From Betaproteobacteria bacterium (GTDB lineage: Bacteria; Pseudomonadota; Gammaproteobacteria; Burkholderiales; Casimicrobiaceae), in the NCBI GenBank assembly GCA_005888955.1, contig VBCS01000195.1:1-10677 (forward strand): 10,677 bases of DNA, given 5' to 3'. Below are positions 7,301-10,677 of the stretch, in pieces (the first letter of the stretch is position 1; each line of letters begins with the position of its first letter). A program made the translations under genes and the position numbers. The notes under the pieces are model-generated. The model was not told the DNA's origin, did no database searches, and saw nothing but the letters and a program-made list of their open reading frames with translations.

Positions 7301-8065
7301 TCAGAGCGCCATTGCCAGCAGGCGGTGGACGCGCTCCTCGGTAGGCGGGTGCGTGCTGAAGAGGCCGGCGAGACCGCCGCCCGAGAGCGGATTGATGATC
7401 ATCATGTGCGCCGTCGCAGGGTGCGCTTCCGCGGTCTCCAGCGGTAGCCCCTTGGCATAGCGGTCGATCTTCGCCAGCGCGTCGGCGAGCGCGCGCGGAT
7501 CGCCCGAAAGCTCCGCGCCGCCGCGATCGGCCTCGTACTCGCGGCCGCGCGAGATCGCGAGCTGGATCAGCACGGCGGCGATCGGCGCCAGGATAAGCAC
7601 GACCAAGGCGACCAGAGGATTGCGGTTGTCGTTATTGCGTCCACCAAAGAACATGCCGAAGTTCGCGAGCGTCGAGATCGCGCCAGCAATCGACGCGGTG
7701 ATCGTCGAGGTCAATATGTCGCGATGCCTGACGTGCGAGAGCTCGTGCGCTAGCACGGCGCGCAACTCGCGCGCGGACAGGAGTTGCAGGATGCCGGTTG
7801 TCGCGGCGACCGCCGCATGTTCGGGGTTGCGCCCGGTCGCGAACGCGTTGGGCTGCGCCTCGTCGATGAGATAGACCTTCGGCATCGGCAACCCGGCGCG
7901 CGCTGCGAGCTCCCCGACGGTGTTATAGAGCTACAGATTTACACCCAAGCCGAACACGAGGGCCAGGAGCATGCCCTGCCCGCCGCCCAGAACTGCGCCG
8001 ACCATGCCAAAAAGCGCCATGATCGCCGCCATCAAAAGCCCGGTCTTGAACCAGTTACCTAGCAT
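7301..8065 (-). pseudogene. htpX: HtpX zinc metalloprotease gene with internal deletion and TAG stop
   Basis: HtpX is an inner-membrane, cytosol-facing zinc protease that degrades misfolded membrane proteins. The gene starts at ATG 8065, ten bases after GAGGAG, and encodes 44 residues covering TM1 and most of TM2 (MLGNWFKTGLL...GLGVNL). It then meets TAG at 7931-7933. The same frame continues at once with LYNTVGELAARAGLPMPKVY and runs to TGA at 7301. This 3' part carries the zinc site HELSH (7733-7747), the third ligand in REYEAD, and two hydrophobic segments. Compared with betaproteobacterial HtpX (~285 aa), about 26 codons are missing between GVN and LYNTV: the end of TM2 and the usual SYWFSDK...EVD stretch. 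The loss is in frame, and TAG falls at the junction. A ~190-aa catalytic fragment could start at TTG 7891 or ATG 7885, but no good ribosome site is visible and it would lack TM1-2. Most likely non-functional. An assembly error is possible. Confidence 0.82.
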
Positions 8066-8142
8066 TGCTCGTTCGCTCCTCGTTTTCCGCGCCACGATCG
8101 GCGGGATTGGTAATACTTTAGATTGCGGCGCCGGCAGGTGAT

Positions 8143-9084
8143 TCAACCATTCGCGCCGCCCAAACGCGTGCCGATCGCAAGCGGGCGGCCGGCAAGGAAT
8201 GCTGCCGCGGGCATTGGTTTGCTGCCGGCCCGCTGCAATCGGGTGACGTTAAGCGCGCCGTCGCCGCAGGCGACGACGATCCCCGCTGCCTCTGCCCGGG
8301 TAACCACGCCCGGGGCGCCGAAACGGCCCGGCAGCGGGCTTGCTTCCCAGATTTTGAGCACCGCGCCGGCCAACGTCGTCTGCGCGCCCGGCGCCGGATC
8401 GAATGCCCGCACGCTGCGATCGATCGCGTCCGCGCTCGCGCTCCAGTCGATGACCGTCTCGGCCGGGGTCAGCTTGGCCGCGTAGATCGCGCCCTTTTCG
8501 GGTTGCGCCTCCGCCGCCAGGCGCCCCCTACGTCGCAGCGTCGACAGCGTCTCTACGATCGCTCGCGCGCCAACCGTAGCGAGTTTGTCGTGGAGACTGC
8601 CCGCAGTCTCGCGTGCGGCGATCGGAACGGCATGGCGCGCGATGATCGGACCGGTGTCCAGGCCTTCGTCCATCCGCATGAGGGTGATGCCGGTCTCGCG
8701 GTCACCCGCGAGCAAGGCGCGCTGGATCGGCGCCGCGCCGCGCCAGCGTGGCAGGAGCGAAGCGTGGATGTTGATGCAGCCGCCATCGGGCCACTCGAGT
8801 ATCGACGGGGGCAGGATCAGCCCATACGCCGCTACGACCAGTACGTCGAGCGGGATGGCGATGATCCGGGCGCGTTCGGCTTCTGACTTGAGGTTCGACG
8901 GCTGGAGGACAGGGATGCCGCGCGCAACGGCAAGCGCCTTCACCGGACCGGACTTCGGCCGCCAGCCGCGGCCGCGGGGGCGGTCAGGCTGCGTAAGCGC
9001 GACTGCGACCGGCAGACCGGCGTCGAGGATCGCCTCCAAGGCAGCCGCCGCGAACGCCGGCGTCCCGGCGAACCCGATTCGCAT
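8143..9084 (-). CDS. fmt: Methionyl-tRNA formyltransferase
   Basis: Fmt formylates the amino group of Met-tRNA(fMet) with 10-formyltetrahydrofolate, making the initiator for bacterial translation in the cytoplasm. At 313 aa it matches E. coli Fmt (315). The N-terminal Rossmann domain begins MRIGFAGTPAFA (1-12). The catalytic triad equivalents are N105, H107 and D143, found in INIHASLLPRWRGAAPIQ (104-121) and LDTGPI (142-147). The C-terminal OB-fold domain (~205-313) includes YAAKLTPAE (201-209) and VRAFDPAPGA (225-234). The ATG at 9084 shares one base with the def stop (TGATG), the standard coupled arrangement of these two genes. The open frame continues upstream to 9330, but that part is out-of-frame def sequence with no Fmt similarity. 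A 77-base gap with no T-run terminator separates it from htpX. Confidence 0.97.
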   Translation of the reverse strand: MRIGFAGTPAFAAAALEAILDAGLPVAVALTQPDRPRGRGWRPKSGPVKALAVARGIPVLQPSNLKSEAERARIIAIPLDVLVVAAYGLILPPSILEWPDGGCINIHASLLPRWRGAAPIQRALLAGDRETGITLMRMDEGLDTGPIIARHAVPIAARETAGSLHDKLATVGARAIVETLSTLRRRGRLAAEAQPEKGAIYAAKLTPAETVIDWSASADAIDRSVRAFDPAPGAQTTLAGAVLKIWEASPLPGRFGAPGVVTRAEAAGIVVACGDGALNVTRLQRAGSKPMPAAAFLAGRPLAIGTRLGGANG

Positions 9085-9584
9085 CAACCGGCGATCCGCT
9101 GCTTCTTCCTCATCTTCGCCATGAGCCGCGCGCGTTTGAGCGGCGACAGGTAATCGACGAAGACCTTGCCAACCAAATGATCCATTTCGTGCTGAATGCA
9201 AACGGCCAAGGTCCCGTCGGCAGACAGCTCGAAGGGCTCGCCCCGCTCGTCCTGAGCCCGCACGGTGATCCGGGCGGCCCTCCGCACGGTGTCGTAGTAG
9301 CCCGGTACCGACAGGCAGCCTTCTTCGCACTGCGCCTCGCCTTCGGCGGCGACGATCTCCGGGTTGATGAATACCTTGAGCTCGTCGCGGGCCACGCTCA
9401 CGTCGATTACGATGATGCGCTTGTGGACATCGACTTGTGTGGCCGAGAGGCCGACGCCGGGCGCGGCATACATGGTTTCGACCATGTCGCGGACCAGTTT
9501 CCGGATGTCTGCCGTCACGACCGGCACCGTGGCGGCGGTCTTTCTCAGCCGCGGATCAGGGTATTCGAGGATGTCCAGGACCAT
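9084..9584 (-). CDS. def: Peptide deformylase
   Basis: Def removes the N-formyl group from nascent proteins at the ribosome exit. It is a Fe2+/Zn2+ hydrolase of 166 aa. All three family motifs are present: GVGLSATQ (43-50; alanine is more usual than S47), EEGCLSVP (87-94) with metal ligand C90, and HEMDHL (132-137) with ligands H132 and H136 and catalytic E133. The N-terminal ILEYPDPRLR is typical. The start chosen is ATG at 9584, which places ILEYPD at residue 5 as in relatives. A TTG at 9596 would add four residues, and neither has a strong ribosome site. It is the first gene of the leftward cluster, transcribed from the gap shared with the LysM gene. The C-terminus (KRARLMAKMRKKQ) is basic, as is common in proteobacterial Def and consistent with ribosome contact. 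Confidence 0.97.
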   Translation of the reverse strand: MVLDILEYPDPRLRKTAATVPVVTADIRKLVRDMVETMYAAPGVGLSATQVDVHKRIIVIDVSVARDELKVFINPEIVAAEGEAQCEEGCLSVPGYYDTVRRAARITVRAQDERGEPFELSADGTLAVCIQHEMDHLVGKVFVDYLSPLKRARLMAKMRKKQRIAG

Positions 9585-9696
9585 AAGAGCTTGCAAAATG
9601 CATATTCGGGATGCAGAATCACGTCTAAGCCCTTATTTTGCGGCAGTTTAGGACGTTAGCAAGTCCCGCTGAATCAACCGTCTCAAGAGAGGCATC
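9585..9696. promoter_or_regulatory. Divergent promoter region between def and the LysM gene
   Basis: This is the only gap in the window lying between divergent starts, so it must hold promoters for both directions. It is visibly more AT-rich than its surroundings. For the LysM gene the best sigma-70-like candidate is TTGCAA (9591-9596), 17 bases, then CAGAAT (9614-9619), each 4/6 to consensus. The spacer and -10 hold a small inverted repeat, TGCAT (9599-9603) and ATGCA (9611-9615). For def I found only weaker matches, such as TTAGAC about 17 bases before ATATGC on the minus strand. The existence of promoters is near certain from layout, while the exact boxes are tentative. Confidence 0.45.
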
Positions 9697-10677
9697 ATGC
9701 GCGCGAAGTCTATCACGGCGTCATTGCTGCTTTCGGCCTGCCTGCTGCCGCTCCTCCTCGCGTCCGGCATTCTGCACGCGCAGGATATTCCCCTGCAGGA
9801 CAATCCACCGGATCGCTACACGGTGCAAAAAGGGGACACGCTTTGGAGCATCGCGGGAAGGTTTCTGAAGCAGCCGTGGCGCTGGCCCGACGTGTGGCGG
9901 ATGAATCGCGACCAGATCAGGAATCCACACTTGATCTACCCCGGCGATGTCATCGTCCTCGATCGCAGCGACGGCCAGCCACGGCTCTCGCTTGAGCGTT
10001 CGACCAACCCCAACCGGTTGTCGCCTTCGGTGCGCGTCGCCCCGCTCGCCGCGGAGGCGATTCCGAGCATTCCCCCGGGCGACATCGAGCCATACCTCAC
10101 GCGGCCGATCATCACGGGCCCCGACGGGCTGCCGGATGCGGCAAAAATCGTCGCCGCGCGCGACAATCGCGTCATCCGTGGGTCCGGAGACTCCTTCTAC
10201 GCGGTAAGGGTCGACGAAAGATCGGGCACGCAATGGTTCCTGTACCGGCCCGGCAAGGCACTGCGCGCGTTCGACAGCAACGAGCTTCTCGGCAACGAGA
10301 TGCGTTTTCTCGGGACTGCGAGCGTCGAGCGCTTCGGCGAAGTCAGCACGCTGCAGATCACCTCGGCGCGCGAGGAGATACTGATCGGCGACCTTCTGGT
10401 TCCCGCGCCGCGCGAAGAGCTCGTCAACTATGTGCCGCACATGCCGGATCGTTCCGTGGACGGACGCATTATCGCGCTGGGCAACGACTCGGTTGAAACC
10501 GGCCGGGGCTATCTCGTAACGCTCGATCGCGGAATACGGGACGGCCTCGAGAGCGGGCACGTGCTGGCGATTTATCACCCCGCGCCGGTGATAGCCGATC
10601 CACGGCCCTCCATGGGTCCGGACATCTTCTCCAAGCTGGCCGATCAGACCCGGGTGATGGTGCAACCCACCCGCTAC
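9697..10677 (+). CDS. Exported LysM-domain protein (3' end outside window)
   Basis: This open frame runs 327 codons to the window edge without a stop. ATG 9697 follows AAGAGAGG with a 4-base spacer. Residues 1-28 form a signal peptide: charged MRAK, a hydrophobic core, and a likely cut after LHA before QD. An LSAC match at 12-15 resembles a lipobox, but the strongly hydrophobic stretch after the cysteine makes a lipoprotein less likely. One LysM domain spans ~41-88 (YTVQKGDTLWSIAGRFL ... NPHLIYPGDVIVL), a module that binds the glycan of peptidoglycan. It includes the WRWPDVWRMNRDQI helix seen in the LysM proteins found upstream of dprA. About 240 following residues show no motif I recognise and no further LysM copy in the visible part. 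It is predicted to be periplasmic and wall-associated. Its neighbour is def, divergent. In many betaproteobacteria such a gene precedes dprA, which would lie just beyond this window (inference). Confidence 0.88.
   Translation, partial: MRAKSITASLLLSACLLPLLLASGILHAQDIPLQDNPPDRYTVQKGDTLWSIAGRFLKQPWRWPDVWRMNRDQIRNPHLIYPGDVIVLDRSDGQPRLSLERSTNPNRLSPSVRVAPLAAEAIPSIPPGDIEPYLTRPIITGPDGLPDAAKIVAARDNRVIRGSGDSFYAVRVDERSGTQWFLYRPGKALRAFDSNELLGNEMRFLGTASVERFGEVSTLQITSAREEILIGDLLVPAPREELVNYVPHMPDRSVDGRIIALGNDSVETGRGYLVTLDRGIRDGLESGHVLAIYHPAPVIADPRPSMGPDIFSKLADQTRVMVQPTRY

Noticed and set aside
7931..7933. TAG in htpX as recoded or read-through codon
   Set aside because: About 26 family residues are missing at the same spot, so a deletion explains it better. 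Nothing nearby suggests stop-codon recoding.
8125..8135. GC palindrome after fmt as a terminator
   Set aside because: CGGCGCCG (8126-8133) has no loop and no T-run on either side.
9085..9330. N-terminal extension of Fmt by 82 codons
   Set aside because: The added residues are an out-of-frame reading of def. ATG 9084 gives the normal Fmt start and the TGATG junction.
9730..9741. Lipobox (LSAC) in the LysM protein
   Set aside because: The cysteine at residue 15 is followed by more hydrophobic core and then an AxA-like cut site before QD, which fits an ordinary signal peptide better.

Overview
The window reads as chromosomal DNA of a GC-rich betaproteobacterium. This is inferred from codon use, from the closeness of Kup, HtpX, RsmB, Fmt and Def to the betaproteobacterial versions of these families, and from the gene order def-fmt-htpX-rsmB-DUF4390-ntrY-ntrX with a LysM gene divergent from def. 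I see no insertion sequence, prophage, CRISPR array, tRNA or rRNA. The genes are packed tightly and no gene-free stretch reaches 300 bases.

Layout. Positions 7-35 hold a rho-independent terminator pointing right. It ends a gene lying outside the window that converges on kup. From 9584 down to 47 eight genes run leftward with short gaps or overlaps: def (peptide deformylase), fmt (Met-tRNA formyltransferase), a broken htpX (membrane zinc protease), rsmB (16S rRNA m5C methyltransferase), a secreted DUF4390 protein, ntrY (membrane sensor kinase), ntrX (response regulator) and kup (K+ importer). From 9697 one gene runs rightward off the end of the window and encodes an exported LysM protein. The 112-base gap 9585-9696 is the shared divergent promoter region.

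How they work together. def and fmt act at the two ends of the N-formyl-methionine cycle, and their reading frames touch (TGATG). rsmB matures the ribosome. DUF4390, ntrY, ntrX and kup are linked by stop/start overlaps (GTGA, TGATG, ATGCTGA). They look like a translationally coupled unit: a periplasmic protein, a sensor with a large periplasmic domain, its regulator, and a potassium transporter as a likely output or partner.

Most of the window is conserved housekeeping DNA. I do not see an obviously new system. Two things depart from the ordinary. htpX appears to have lost about 26 codons in frame, with a TAG stop at the junction. The NtrX AAA+ domain has lost the Walker A lysine, the Walker B aspartate, both arginine fingers and the GAFTGA loop, so it should neither hydrolyse ATP nor activate sigma-54. 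The DUF4390-NtrY pairing and the NtrYX-Kup coupling are the most testable functional hypotheses.
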